Source: DASQZT01 sp035638575
GTDB taxonomy: Bacteria; Acidobacteriota; Terriglobia; Bryobacterales; Bryobacteraceae
Length of the DNA stretch: 64,000 bases
Assembly (NCBI GenBank): GCA_035638575.1
Contig: DASQZT010000282.1
Location: forward strand, 56,108-120,107
Reading direction: 5' to 3'
Both the position numbers and the translations under genes were made by a program. This document shows, in pieces, positions 17,019 to 24,304 of this stretch (position 1 is the stretch's first letter; every line of letters starts with the position of its first letter). Below the pieces are notes generated by a model. That model made no database searches. It was not told where the DNA came from and saw nothing but the letters and a program-made list of their open reading frames with translations.

Positions 17019-18229
17019 TGGCCACATTCTTCTTCCGCGCTGTGGCTTCCGACGGCAAAGTTCGCAGCGGCAGCCTGAGCGGCGAGAACGAAAAGGTCGT
17101 CGCCCGCGAGCTGAGCCGGCAGGGCTTAACCCCGATTTATGTGGGAGTGTCGCCCAAGAGCTCGTCCGTCGAGATCAAGCTGCCGTCGTTCGGCGCGGGC
17201 AAGCGGCGCGACGTCCTGTTCTTCACCCAGGAGCTGTCCACGCTGCTCAACGCCGGGGTGCCGCTGGACCGCGCCCTGTCCATCACGGCCGAATTGACCG
17301 ACCGGCCGGCCTTCCGCTTCGTGGTGCTGGACGTGCTGCGCGTGCTCAAGGGCGGCCGCTCGCTGGCCGACAGCCTGGCGACCCATCCGGACTATTTCGC
17401 GGACCTGTACATCAACATGGTGCGCGCGGGCGAAGCCTCGGGCGCGCTGGGCGCGATCTTCGAGCGGCTGTCCGAATTCGAGCGCTCGCGCGACGATCTG
17501 CGCGCCTTCATCATTTCCTCCATGATTTATCCGGCGCTGCTGGCCACCGTGGGAATGGTCTCGATCGTCATCCTGCTGATGTTCGTGGTGCCCAAGTTCG
17601 CCACGATCTTCTCCGATCCGCGCATGAAGATTCCGGCTCCCACGAAAGTCATGATGGCCGCCAGCACCTTACTGCAATCGTACTGGTGGGCCGGCGCGGG
17701 GGCGCTTGTCGCGGCGCTGGTCATCTGGAACGTCTACACGCGCACGGCGGCCGGCCGCATCTGGTGGGACGGCGCGCGGCTGCGCATTCCGCTGCTGGGC
17801 CAGGCGCTGCTCAAGGCCGAAACGGCCCGCTTCGCGCGGGCCATGGCGACCCTGGTGGCGAACACGGTGCCGCTGGTGCAATCCATCGGCATCGCGGCGG
17901 CGACCCTGACCAACAAGACGATTTCGGGCGCGCTGGCGGGCGTGGCGCAGGGCGTCAAACGGGGCGAAGGCATCGCCGTCCCGATGCGCAAGGCGGGCGT
18001 GTTTCCGCCGCTGGCCGCGCACCTGCTGACCGTGGGCGAAGAGACCGGGCGGCTGGACCAGATGTTCGCCCGCATGGCCGACATTTACGAGAACGAGACG
18101 CGCGCCGCCATCCGGCGCTTTACCTCGATATTCGAGCCAATCGTTATCCTGGTTATGGGCGTGCTGGTAGGCGCCCTGATTCTGAGTATGCTGCTCGCCA
18201 TTACGAGCATCAACGACGTGGCGGTGTAA
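17018..18229 (+). CDS. gspF: Type II secretion inner-membrane protein GspF
   Basis: 403 residues. The layout is two GspF/PilC domains (about 70-190 and 270-395), each followed by membrane helices. The helices lie at about 168-190 (ALLATVGMVSIVILLMFVVP), 215-235, and at the C-terminus (IVILVMGVLVGALILSMLLAI). Signature pieces are FFTQELSTLLNAGVPLDRAL and MVRAGEASGALGAIFERL in the first half, and ARFARAMATLVANTVPLVQSI with VGEETGRLDQMFARM in the second. It is the membrane platform that couples GspE to the pseudopilus. It overlaps gspE by one base and gspG starts three bases after it. Confidence 0.95.
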   Translation: MATFFFRAVASDGKVRSGSLSGENEKVVARELSRQGLTPIYVGVSPKSSSVEIKLPSFGAGKRRDVLFFTQELSTLLNAGVPLDRALSITAELTDRPAFRFVVLDVLRVLKGGRSLADSLATHPDYFADLYINMVRAGEASGALGAIFERLSEFERSRDDLRAFIISSMIYPALLATVGMVSIVILLMFVVPKFATIFSDPRMKIPAPTKVMMAASTLLQSYWWAGAGALVAALVIWNVYTRTAAGRIWWDGARLRIPLLGQALLKAETARFARAMATLVANTVPLVQSIGIAAATLTNKTISGALAGVAQGVKRGEGIAVPMRKAGVFPPLAAHLLTVGEETGRLDQMFARMADIYENETRAAIRRFTSIFEPIVILVMGVLVGALILSMLLAITSINDVAV

Positions 18230-18231
18230 GA

Positions 18232-18666
18232 ATGAGACGGAACAAAAAGCGGGAGCAAGCGGGCGTTACCCTGATCGAAATGCTGGTGGTGGTGACCATC
18301 ATCGGCCTGTTCGTGGCGTTGGTCGGACCCAATCTGTGGAAGAAGGCGGACACCGCGCGCATTACGGCGGCGCGCGCCCAGATCCACGGCTTCATGGGAG
18401 CGCTGGGAAACTACAAGCTGGATACGGGCATGTTTCCCACTACCGAGCAGGGCCTTGCGGCGCTGCGCGTGAAGCCCACGGACGTGAACCAGTGGAACGG
18501 GCCGTACATGGACCAGGAGATTCCCAAGGACCCCTGGGGCCGCGATTATGTCTACAAGTATCCCGGCGAGCACGGCGACGCCCCCGACATTATCTGTCTG
18601 GGCGGGGACGGACTGCCCGGCGGCGAAGGCCTGAATGCCGACATTGTCAGCTGGAAGAGCCAGTAG
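18232..18666 (+). CDS. gspG: Major pseudopilin GspG
   Basis: 144 residues. Prepilin cleavage site QAG|VTLIEML with Glu at +5, preceded by a short basic leader (MRRNKKRE), then the hydrophobic helix. The C-terminal part DPWGRDYVYKYPGEHGD and GGDGLPGGEGLNADIVSW is the GspG-specific calcium-binding loop and Trp tail. It forms the pseudopilus shaft after processing by a GspO-type peptidase, which is not encoded in this window. The next gene starts inside its 3' end. Confidence 0.95.
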   Translation: MRRNKKREQAGVTLIEMLVVVTIIGLFVALVGPNLWKKADTARITAARAQIHGFMGALGNYKLDTGMFPTTEQGLAALRVKPTDVNQWNGPYMDQEIPKDPWGRDYVYKYPGEHGDAPDIICLGGDGLPGGEGLNADIVSWKSQ

Positions 18667-19111
18667 AGCGGCCGGCGTCACCCTCATGGAGATGCTGGTG
18701 GTGATGGCCATCATCGGCCTCATCGTGGCGGTCACCACCCCTTCCGTCAGCGCGGGCATCGACAGCGTCCGCATGGCATCCGCCACCGACTCCATCTCCG
18801 CCTTCCTGAACGCCGCCGTGAACTATGCCGAGCGGCGGCAGCAGGCTGTGCTGGTGGTGATCTCGTCGAAAGAGAGCAAGCTCTCGGCCTGGTCGAACGA
18901 ACCGGGATTCGAGAGGGAACTCATCCTTCCCGACGGCATTCAAATCGAAGATCAGGATCCCGAGCGCGCCGAGCGCCGCCTGATCCTGATGCCCGGCGCG
19001 ACGGTTCCGGGTATCGGCATCCAGATCGCCAACCGGCGGGGCGCGCGGCGGATCGTGCGGCTGGATCCCATGACCGGCTTTCCGCGCGTGGAAAGCGTCA
19101 AAACGAATTGA
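18635..19111 (+). CDS. gspH: Minor pseudopilin GspH
   Basis: 158 residues from ATG 18635, overlapping gspG by 32 bases in another frame. Prepilin motif AAG|VTLMEML with Glu at +5, followed by an N-terminal hydrophobic helix and a beta-rich C-terminal domain (AVLVVISSKESKLSAW, LILPDGIQI). The length suits GspH. It is expected at the pseudopilus tip with I, J and K. The start is the only in-frame ATG that leaves a normal basic leader. Confidence 0.85.
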   Translation: MPTLSAGRASRAAGVTLMEMLVVMAIIGLIVAVTTPSVSAGIDSVRMASATDSISAFLNAAVNYAERRQQAVLVVISSKESKLSAWSNEPGFERELILPDGIQIEDQDPERAERRLILMPGATVPGIGIQIANRRGARRIVRLDPMTGFPRVESVKTN

Positions 19112-19542
19112 TGCGGCAACGCGGATTCACGCTGCTGGAGATGATCGTCGCGACCACCATCATGGGGATCGCGGTGGTCGGGCTGCTGGAGAGCATCTCG
19201 GCCGCCACGCACAACGCGGCCCGGCTGCGCGATTACGACCGCGTGGTGCAACTCTCCCGGCTGCGCATGAACGAGTTGATCCTGGACCGCCAGTTGCCGC
19301 GCGACACCGTGCTCAACGGCCCGTTCGACCCGGCCCTGGCCGGCGGGCTCGAGGCGGGATGGCAGGCGCGGTTGAGCGCCTTCGAAATGCCCGCAGCCCC
19401 CGTGCCGGGACAGTACGCGTTGGATCGCATCGAGCTGGAGGTGTGGTGGATGTCCGGGGCGAAGCGGCGCACGTTCACGCTGGACGCGTTTCGCACGCGC
19501 ATCCTGAGGCCCGAAGACGTAGTTGCGGCGGTGGCGCAATGA
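19111..19542 (+). CDS. gspI: Minor pseudopilin GspI
   Basis: 143 residues from ATG 19111, sharing one base with the gspH stop (TGATG). An in-frame TTG one codon earlier is less likely. Short leader MRQRG|FTLLEMIVATTIMGIAVVGLLE gives the G|F cleavage site and Glu at +5. The RLRMNELILDRQLPR stretch resembles the helix after the N-terminal region in GspI proteins, and WWMSGAKRRTFTLDAFRTR fits the C-terminal strand. It is taken as the nucleating subunit of the tip complex by family knowledge. Confidence 0.87.
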   Translation: MRQRGFTLLEMIVATTIMGIAVVGLLESISAATHNAARLRDYDRVVQLSRLRMNELILDRQLPRDTVLNGPFDPALAGGLEAGWQARLSAFEMPAAPVPGQYALDRIELEVWWMSGAKRRTFTLDAFRTRILRPEDVVAAVAQ

Positions 19543-20261
19543 GACGGGAAGCGGGCGTCACCCTGATCGAAGTCCTGATCGCCGTGACGCTGCTCAGCCT
19601 GTTAACCACCGGCATGATGGTGGCCCTGCGGATCGGCCTCGATTCGTTCAGCCGGGTGGATACCAGGCTCATGGATAACCGGCGCGTCGCCGGGGCGCAG
19701 CGCATCGTGGAGCAGGAACTGGAAGGGCTGATGCCCGTGGTTTCCCCTTGCGCCGGCGCGCCCATGCGGCTGGCGTTCTTTCAGGGGGAGCCGCAGACCA
19801 TGCGGCTGGTCTCCAATTTTTCACTCCAGCAGGCATGGCGAGGCGTGCCGCAGATCCTGGAGATTTTCGTCATCGCGGGAGAGGACGGGCGCGGCGTGCG
19901 GCTGGTGGTCAACGAGATCCCGTACACCGGTCCGCAGTCGGCCGGGCAGCTCTGCCTGGGAATCATGCCCGACCCGCAGACCGGGATCAGCATGCCGCGT
20001 TTTGCCGAGGTGACCGCCGGCCCGCACTCGTTCGTGCTGGCCGACAAGCTGGCGTTTTGCCACTTCACTTACTACACGCCGCTGCCCGATCCGCGGCTTC
20101 CGGTAGCCTGGAGGGAGACCTGGGCTAAGCCGGGATGGCCTCTGGCGGTGCGGATCGATATGGCGCCGCTGGAGTCCGATGCTTCGCGATTGCAGCCCAT
20201 CAGCGTGGTGGCCCCGATATTTATCAATCGTTCGCCGGATACGGTCTATGAGAACTTCTAG
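19539..20261 (+). CDS. gspJ: Minor pseudopilin GspJ
   Basis: 240 residues, ATG overlapping the gspI stop by four bases. Leader MRREAG|VTLIEVLIAVTLLSLLTTGM has the prepilin site with Glu at +5. The C-terminal domain is beta-rich and longer than in H and I, as usual for J. It contains two Cys residues flanking the central part (SPCAGAP, QLCLGIMP) that could pair in the periplasm. It overlaps gspK by 14 bases. Confidence 0.85.
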   Translation: MRREAGVTLIEVLIAVTLLSLLTTGMMVALRIGLDSFSRVDTRLMDNRRVAGAQRIVEQELEGLMPVVSPCAGAPMRLAFFQGEPQTMRLVSNFSLQQAWRGVPQILEIFVIAGEDGRGVRLVVNEIPYTGPQSAGQLCLGIMPDPQTGISMPRFAEVTAGPHSFVLADKLAFCHFTYYTPLPDPRLPVAWRETWAKPGWPLAVRIDMAPLESDASRLQPISVVAPIFINRSPDTVYENF

Positions 20262-21234
20262 GGCCACATCGCAAACCCGGGGCAGCGCGCTGCTGACGGT
20301 TCTGTGGCTCTCGGCGGCCCTGGCCGCCATCGCGTTTTCGCTCTCCAACACCGTCCTAGGAGAGACCGACCGCACGTCCACCGCGATCGACGGGCTCCGC
20401 TGCTATTACCTGGCCAGCGGCGCGGTCCAGCGTTGCGCCATGGAGCTGTTCTGGGACGCCTCCGCCAACCCCGTGAAGCGCCGCATTCCCCCAGGCATGC
20501 CGGCGGTCGACTACGTGTTTCCCAGCGGCAACGTGCGCGTGGAAATCATCCCCGAGAGCGCCCGGCTGGACGTCAACTTCACGACGGTCCCGGATCTTGC
20601 CCGGCTGGGAGTGGCGCTGGGCATCGAACCGGAGCACGCCCTGGAGATCGCGGCCGCCATCGACGACTGGCGCCGGCCGGCGCCGCAAGGCAGCCCCTTC
20701 GATCAGTACTATCTCTCACTGACTCCGTCTTTCCGGGCGCGGCATGCGTCCTTACAAGAGATCGAGGAATTGCTGCTCGTGAAAGGCGTTACGCCCGACC
20801 TATTCTACGGAACTTATGTGCCTTCGCCGGCCGGCGAAGGGCCCCGCCTGGCGCCGCGCGGCGGGCTGGCGGAGTGCCTCTCGGTCTACGGCGCGAGGGA
20901 CGCGGTGGACGCCAACTCCGCGCCACCGGCGGTCCTGGCGGCGGTGGGGCTCAGCCCATATGCCATCAGCGCGCTGGTGGAGCGCCGGAGGATGGCGCCG
21001 CTCACGGAGCAGCAGCTATTTGCGTTCCTGCAATCCGCCGGTATGGCGCCGGGGCGGCTGCGGGCGGGCGGCAGTTCCATCGTCACGATTCGCGCCACGG
21101 CGCGGCTGCGCCTGTCGGATGGTCGGCTCTCGGATCTGAGGCGCACCGTCGCGGCCCAGGTGAAATACATGCAGCCGGGGTCCGACATCCCCATTCACTT
21201 TCTGCGCTGGTACGACACGGCATGGAGCAACTGA
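20248..21234 (+). CDS. gspK: Minor pseudopilin GspK
   Basis: 328 residues from ATG 20248, inside the end of gspJ. The prepilin site is TRG|SALLTVLWLSAALAAIAF, with Thr instead of Glu at +5, which is the normal exception for GspK. The rest matches the family: ESARLDVNF (the usual position of the conserved segment after the helix), AAAIDDWRRP, SLQEIEELLLVKGVTPDLFYG and DAVDANSAPPAVLAAVGL, the last two being the helical SAM-like insert. GspK caps the pseudopilus. The stop lies 13 bases inside gspL. Confidence 0.9.
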   Translation: MRTSRATSQTRGSALLTVLWLSAALAAIAFSLSNTVLGETDRTSTAIDGLRCYYLASGAVQRCAMELFWDASANPVKRRIPPGMPAVDYVFPSGNVRVEIIPESARLDVNFTTVPDLARLGVALGIEPEHALEIAAAIDDWRRPAPQGSPFDQYYLSLTPSFRARHASLQEIEELLLVKGVTPDLFYGTYVPSPAGEGPRLAPRGGLAECLSVYGARDAVDANSAPPAVLAAVGLSPYAISALVERRRMAPLTEQQLFAFLQSAGMAPGRLRAGGSSIVTIRATARLRLSDGRLSDLRRTVAAQVKYMQPGSDIPIHFLRWYDTAWSN

Positions 21235-22559
21235 ACAAGGACATTCGCCGGTGGCTGGCCTTCGGAACCGGCGTCGGCATCGAGATCGGCGCAACCGACC
21301 TGGAAGTGGTGGTGGCGCGGGTGCGCCCGTCGCGGATTCAGGTGCTGGGCCGGACCACCATCGCCAATTTCGCCGCCCGGCCCGCGGCCGAGTGGGGCTC
21401 CGAGTACACGCGGTTCCTGAAATCGCTGGGCGAGGGGCAGACCAGCGCCACGGTGCTGCTGCCGCGAAAGGAAGTCATCGCGCGCCAGGTGTCGCTGCCG
21501 GGCGTGGCTTCCAAAGACATCGAAAGCGCCATCCGGCTGCAGTTGGACTCGCTGCACCCTTATGGCGACGACGAGGTCGCCTGGGGGTGGTCGTCGCTGG
21601 GATCCGCCGGGGCGTCACTGCGCTCGGATGCGGCGCTGGTGGGGATCGCAAGGCGCGAGACGGTGGAACGCTACCATCAGCTTTTCACCGAGGCGGGGAT
21701 AGCGGTTTGCAGCTTCACGTTTTCGGCCGCCGCGGTGCATGCGGCCATCCGGCTGAACGGCGCGGCGTCGGGAAACGGTTTCGTGGCGCTCAGCCGCTCG
21801 GCCACCGGCGCGGTTGAAGTTTATGGCGAAAGCGCGGCGCGCCCGCTTTTTTCGGCGGAGTTCGACCTGGCCCCGCAGCGCGCGGCGGTGCTGGCGCTTT
21901 CCGAGCTGCGGCTGCCTCCGGATACCGTTCCGCTGAAGCTCGAAGAGGTGCTGCCGAAGCCGGCGGTCAATCCGGTGACCAACGATCTTTCCCGCAACGC
22001 ACTGCCGTACGCAACGGCGCTGGCTGGGGCCTGTCCCCGGCTTGCGCCGGCGGCGAACGTGCTGCCCGCCCAGCACCGGCGCTCCAGCTCGCGTGCGGCG
22101 CTGGTTCCCACGTTGGCGCTGGCCGCCGTGGTCCTGCTGGCCGTGGGCGCCGCAGCCGCTTACTCCAGCTATGCGGATCACCAGTACCTGAAAAAGCTGG
22201 ATGCCGAGATCGCCAAGATCGAGCCGCAGGCGCAGCGCGCCGCGGTGCTCGATCGACAGATCGACCAGATGCGCGCGCGCGTGCAGTTGCTCGACCGCTT
22301 CCGCCAGCAGACGCGGCTCGACCTGGACGCGCTCAACGAAATGACCCGGCTGATCGAGCCGCCGGCGTGGACCAACTCGATCGATTTGACGCGCGACACC
22401 GCGCACGTTTCCGGCGAGGCCCTCCAGGCAGCGCCGCTGTTGAAGATTCTGGACTCGTCGCCGTTCTTTGAAAGCTCCGGCGCCGATTCGATCCTGCGCA
22501 GCCCTTCGGGCGCGGGGGAAGCCTTCCAGATCCACATGAACCGGAGGGCCCGCAAATGA
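21222..22559 (+). CDS. gspL: GspL/PilM-PilN-like assembly protein
   Basis: 445 residues. Residues ~15-260 form an actin-like (PilM/GspL cytoplasmic) domain: GVGIEIGATDLEVVVARV, VLLPRKEVIARQVSLPG, ESAIRLQLDSLHPYGDDEV. A membrane helix lies at about 290-312 (ALVPTLALAAVVLLAVGAAAAY). After it comes a coiled coil and a PilN/GspL-like ferredoxin-type domain (RLIEPPAWTNSIDL, LLKILDSSPFFESSG). It links GspE to the periplasmic parts. It overlaps the genes on both sides (13 and 4 bases). Confidence 0.88.
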   Translation: MEQLNKDIRRWLAFGTGVGIEIGATDLEVVVARVRPSRIQVLGRTTIANFAARPAAEWGSEYTRFLKSLGEGQTSATVLLPRKEVIARQVSLPGVASKDIESAIRLQLDSLHPYGDDEVAWGWSSLGSAGASLRSDAALVGIARRETVERYHQLFTEAGIAVCSFTFSAAAVHAAIRLNGAASGNGFVALSRSATGAVEVYGESAARPLFSAEFDLAPQRAAVLALSELRLPPDTVPLKLEEVLPKPAVNPVTNDLSRNALPYATALAGACPRLAPAANVLPAQHRRSSSRAALVPTLALAAVVLLAVGAAAAYSSYADHQYLKKLDAEIAKIEPQAQRAAVLDRQIDQMRARVQLLDRFRQQTRLDLDALNEMTRLIEPPAWTNSIDLTRDTAHVSGEALQAAPLLKILDSSPFFESSGADSILRSPSGAGEAFQIHMNRRARK

Positions 22560-23143
22560 ACTTCGGCACATTGGAACGGAAGCATGTTTACCTCGTGGTA
22601 GCTTCCCTTCTCTTGTTGGCGGTGCTGAAATACGGCGTCTACGGCGACCGGCCGGCCGGGGTAGCGGCGCCCACGGAATCGGTCCCGGTGGCGGAAAAGC
22701 GCCTGGAGATTCTGCGCGTGAAGGCGGCCGGCGTTCCGGGCAAGGAGACGGTGCTGAAGACTGTGTCGACGGAGGTGGCATCGCGCGAGAAGGGCGTGCT
22801 CGCCGCCGAGACGGCGGCGCAGGCGCAGGCGCAGTTGATGGAGATCATCCATCGCATCGCGGCGGCGAACGGGTTCGATGCTCGCGGCGCCGAAGAATTG
22901 CGGGAAGCCAGGCCGCTGGGCAGCGATTACGGCGAGGTGTCGGTGACCGAAAGCTTCACGTGCCAGATCGACCAGTTCGTCAATTTTCTGGCGCAACTGG
23001 CCAACGAACCCCTGATCCTGGCCACCAACAGCATCCACATCAACGGCCTGAACGATAAAAAGAAGAGCATACAGGTGCGGCTGAGCCTCTCCGGCGTGGT
23101 GCCGCGGAAGCTCGTGCCGGTAAAGAAAGTGGGGACGTTTTGA
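22556..23143 (+). CDS. gspM: GspM/PilO-like inner-membrane protein
   Basis: 195 residues: short cytoplasmic tail, one membrane helix at about 11-28 (VYLVVASLLLLAVLKYGV), a helical coiled-coil part (about 40-100) and a ferredoxin-like C-terminal domain (VSVTESFTCQIDQFVNFLAQLANEP, LILATNSIHI). This layout is that of GspM and PilO, which pair with GspL/PilN. It overlaps gspL by four bases and the next gene by four. Naming as gspM rests on order in the operon more than on sequence. Confidence 0.78.
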   Translation: MNFGTLERKHVYLVVASLLLLAVLKYGVYGDRPAGVAAPTESVPVAEKRLEILRVKAAGVPGKETVLKTVSTEVASREKGVLAAETAAQAQAQLMEIIHRIAAANGFDARGAEELREARPLGSDYGEVSVTESFTCQIDQFVNFLAQLANEPLILATNSIHINGLNDKKKSIQVRLSLSGVVPRKLVPVKKVGTF

Positions 23144-23862
23144 GCCGCAAGCTGCTGATCCTCGATACCGTGCTGGTGGCGGTGGCGGTCTATGCCGGCG
23201 TCCAGTTGCGCAACCAGTGGAGGGCCTCGAAGGCGCGGGCAGCGGCCACGCTGAACCGCACGGTGAAGCCCGGCGCGCCACCGTCCTATGCGCCGGCGCT
23301 GCCCGAGCCGCCGGTCCTGGCTTCGGGCTACGCGAAAATCGCGCAGCAGACGCTTTTCGACAAGTCGCGCAATCCGGACGTGGTGATCGAGCCGCCGCCC
23401 GTGGCGCCCAAACCTCCGATGCCGCCGCTGCCGGTCTATCACGGGTTGATGAGCATCGGCTCGAGCGGCCCCACCGCCTTTCTGAGCATCAATAAGGACG
23501 CGCCGCACCAAGCCGTGCATCCGGGCGAATCGATCGGCCAATTCAAGCTTCTGGACGTCAATAGTGTAGAGATGACTTTGGAATGGGACGGCCAGGTGAT
23601 CCACAAGAGAGTGGACGAGCTGAGCGCTATGAACAGCGCACCGGCGGCTCCGGAAGCGGCGCGGACGGATACGCAGCCCCCCGCGGCTGCCGCACCACCG
23701 CCCGCCGTGAAGAGCGGGCCGGGAGAGACGACGGCGTTCGGTTTCAAGACGTGCACGGTGAACGACGGCCAGGCGGAGGGCGCGGTGGTGGACGGTTACA
23801 AGAAGGTGATGCACCAGACACCCTTCGGGCAGTCGTGCACCTGGGAGCCGTCGGGAAAGTAG
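23140..23862 (+). CDS. GspC/PilP-like periplasmic linker protein
   Basis: 240 residues from TTG 23140 (TTGA overlap with the previous stop; no other start fits the membrane helix). Helix at about 5-21 (LLILDTVLVAVAVYAGV). A Pro-rich linker (EPPPVAPKPPMPPLPV) leads to a small beta domain (about 104-165: YHGLMSIGSSGPTAFLSI, GESIGQFKLLDVNSVEMTLEWDG) like the GspC homology region or PilP, the part that contacts the secretin. The tail has a second Pro/Ala linker and ends with YKKVMHQTPFGQSCTW. That TPFG block recurs in the next gene product (RKTPFGVARIED). Confidence 0.75.
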   Translation: MSRKLLILDTVLVAVAVYAGVQLRNQWRASKARAAATLNRTVKPGAPPSYAPALPEPPVLASGYAKIAQQTLFDKSRNPDVVIEPPPVAPKPPMPPLPVYHGLMSIGSSGPTAFLSINKDAPHQAVHPGESIGQFKLLDVNSVEMTLEWDGQVIHKRVDELSAMNSAPAAPEAARTDTQPPAAAAPPPAVKSGPGETTAFGFKTCTVNDGQAEGAVVDGYKKVMHQTPFGQSCTWEPSGK

Positions 23863-23907
23863 GGTCCGCGGCGCACGCACTCCGGCGCGCGGCAAGGTGA
23901 AAAGCTT

Positions 23908-24300
23908 ATGAAATTACTGATTGTCTTTTTCATTTCGTTGATGACGATATTTGCCGGGGACCAGGCCGCCAAGAAGCCGGAAGCGGTGACGGTCCCGGCC
24001 GGCGCGGCGAAGGGCGAGGACGGCTCGTATCGCTTTACCGACGCCCAGGGGAAGAAGTGGATCTATCGCAAGACGCCGTTCGGCGTCGCGCGCATTGAGG
24101 ACAAGGGGGCGCAGGCCGAGGCGGATTCCAAGCAGGATCGCTACCCCGGCGTGAAGGCTACCGAGCACGGCGACGTCATTCGCTTCGAGCGGCCCGGACC
24201 CTTCGGCGTCTACAGGTGGGAACAGAAGAAGACGGAGCTTAACGAAATGGAACAGGCAGTGTGGGACCGTGAAAACGCCCGCGCGGCTAAACAGGATTGA
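23908..24300 (+). CDS. Small secreted protein of unknown function before gspD
   Basis: 130 residues with a signal peptide (LLIVFFISLMTIFAG). Mature part is charged and shows two similar blocks: GKKWIYRKTPFGVARIED and RFERPGPFGVYRWEQKK. A related TPFG block ends the previous gene product, so both may belong to one acidobacterial family tied to the secretion system. No enzyme motif. Four bases separate its stop from the gspD ATG. Confidence 0.75.
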   Translation: MKLLIVFFISLMTIFAGDQAAKKPEAVTVPAGAAKGEDGSYRFTDAQGKKWIYRKTPFGVARIEDKGAQAEADSKQDRYPGVKATEHGDVIRFERPGPFGVYRWEQKKTELNEMEQAVWDRENARAAKQD

Positions 24301-24304
24301 CGAC

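Noticed and set aside
15606..17027. Long open frame antisense to gspE (and similar ones antisense to ligA, the receptors, gspD and the ilv genes)
   Set aside because: High GC leaves stop-free antisense frames. The compositions are His/Arg/Gly-rich and lack domains, while the sense strand carries complete, motif-rich proteins.
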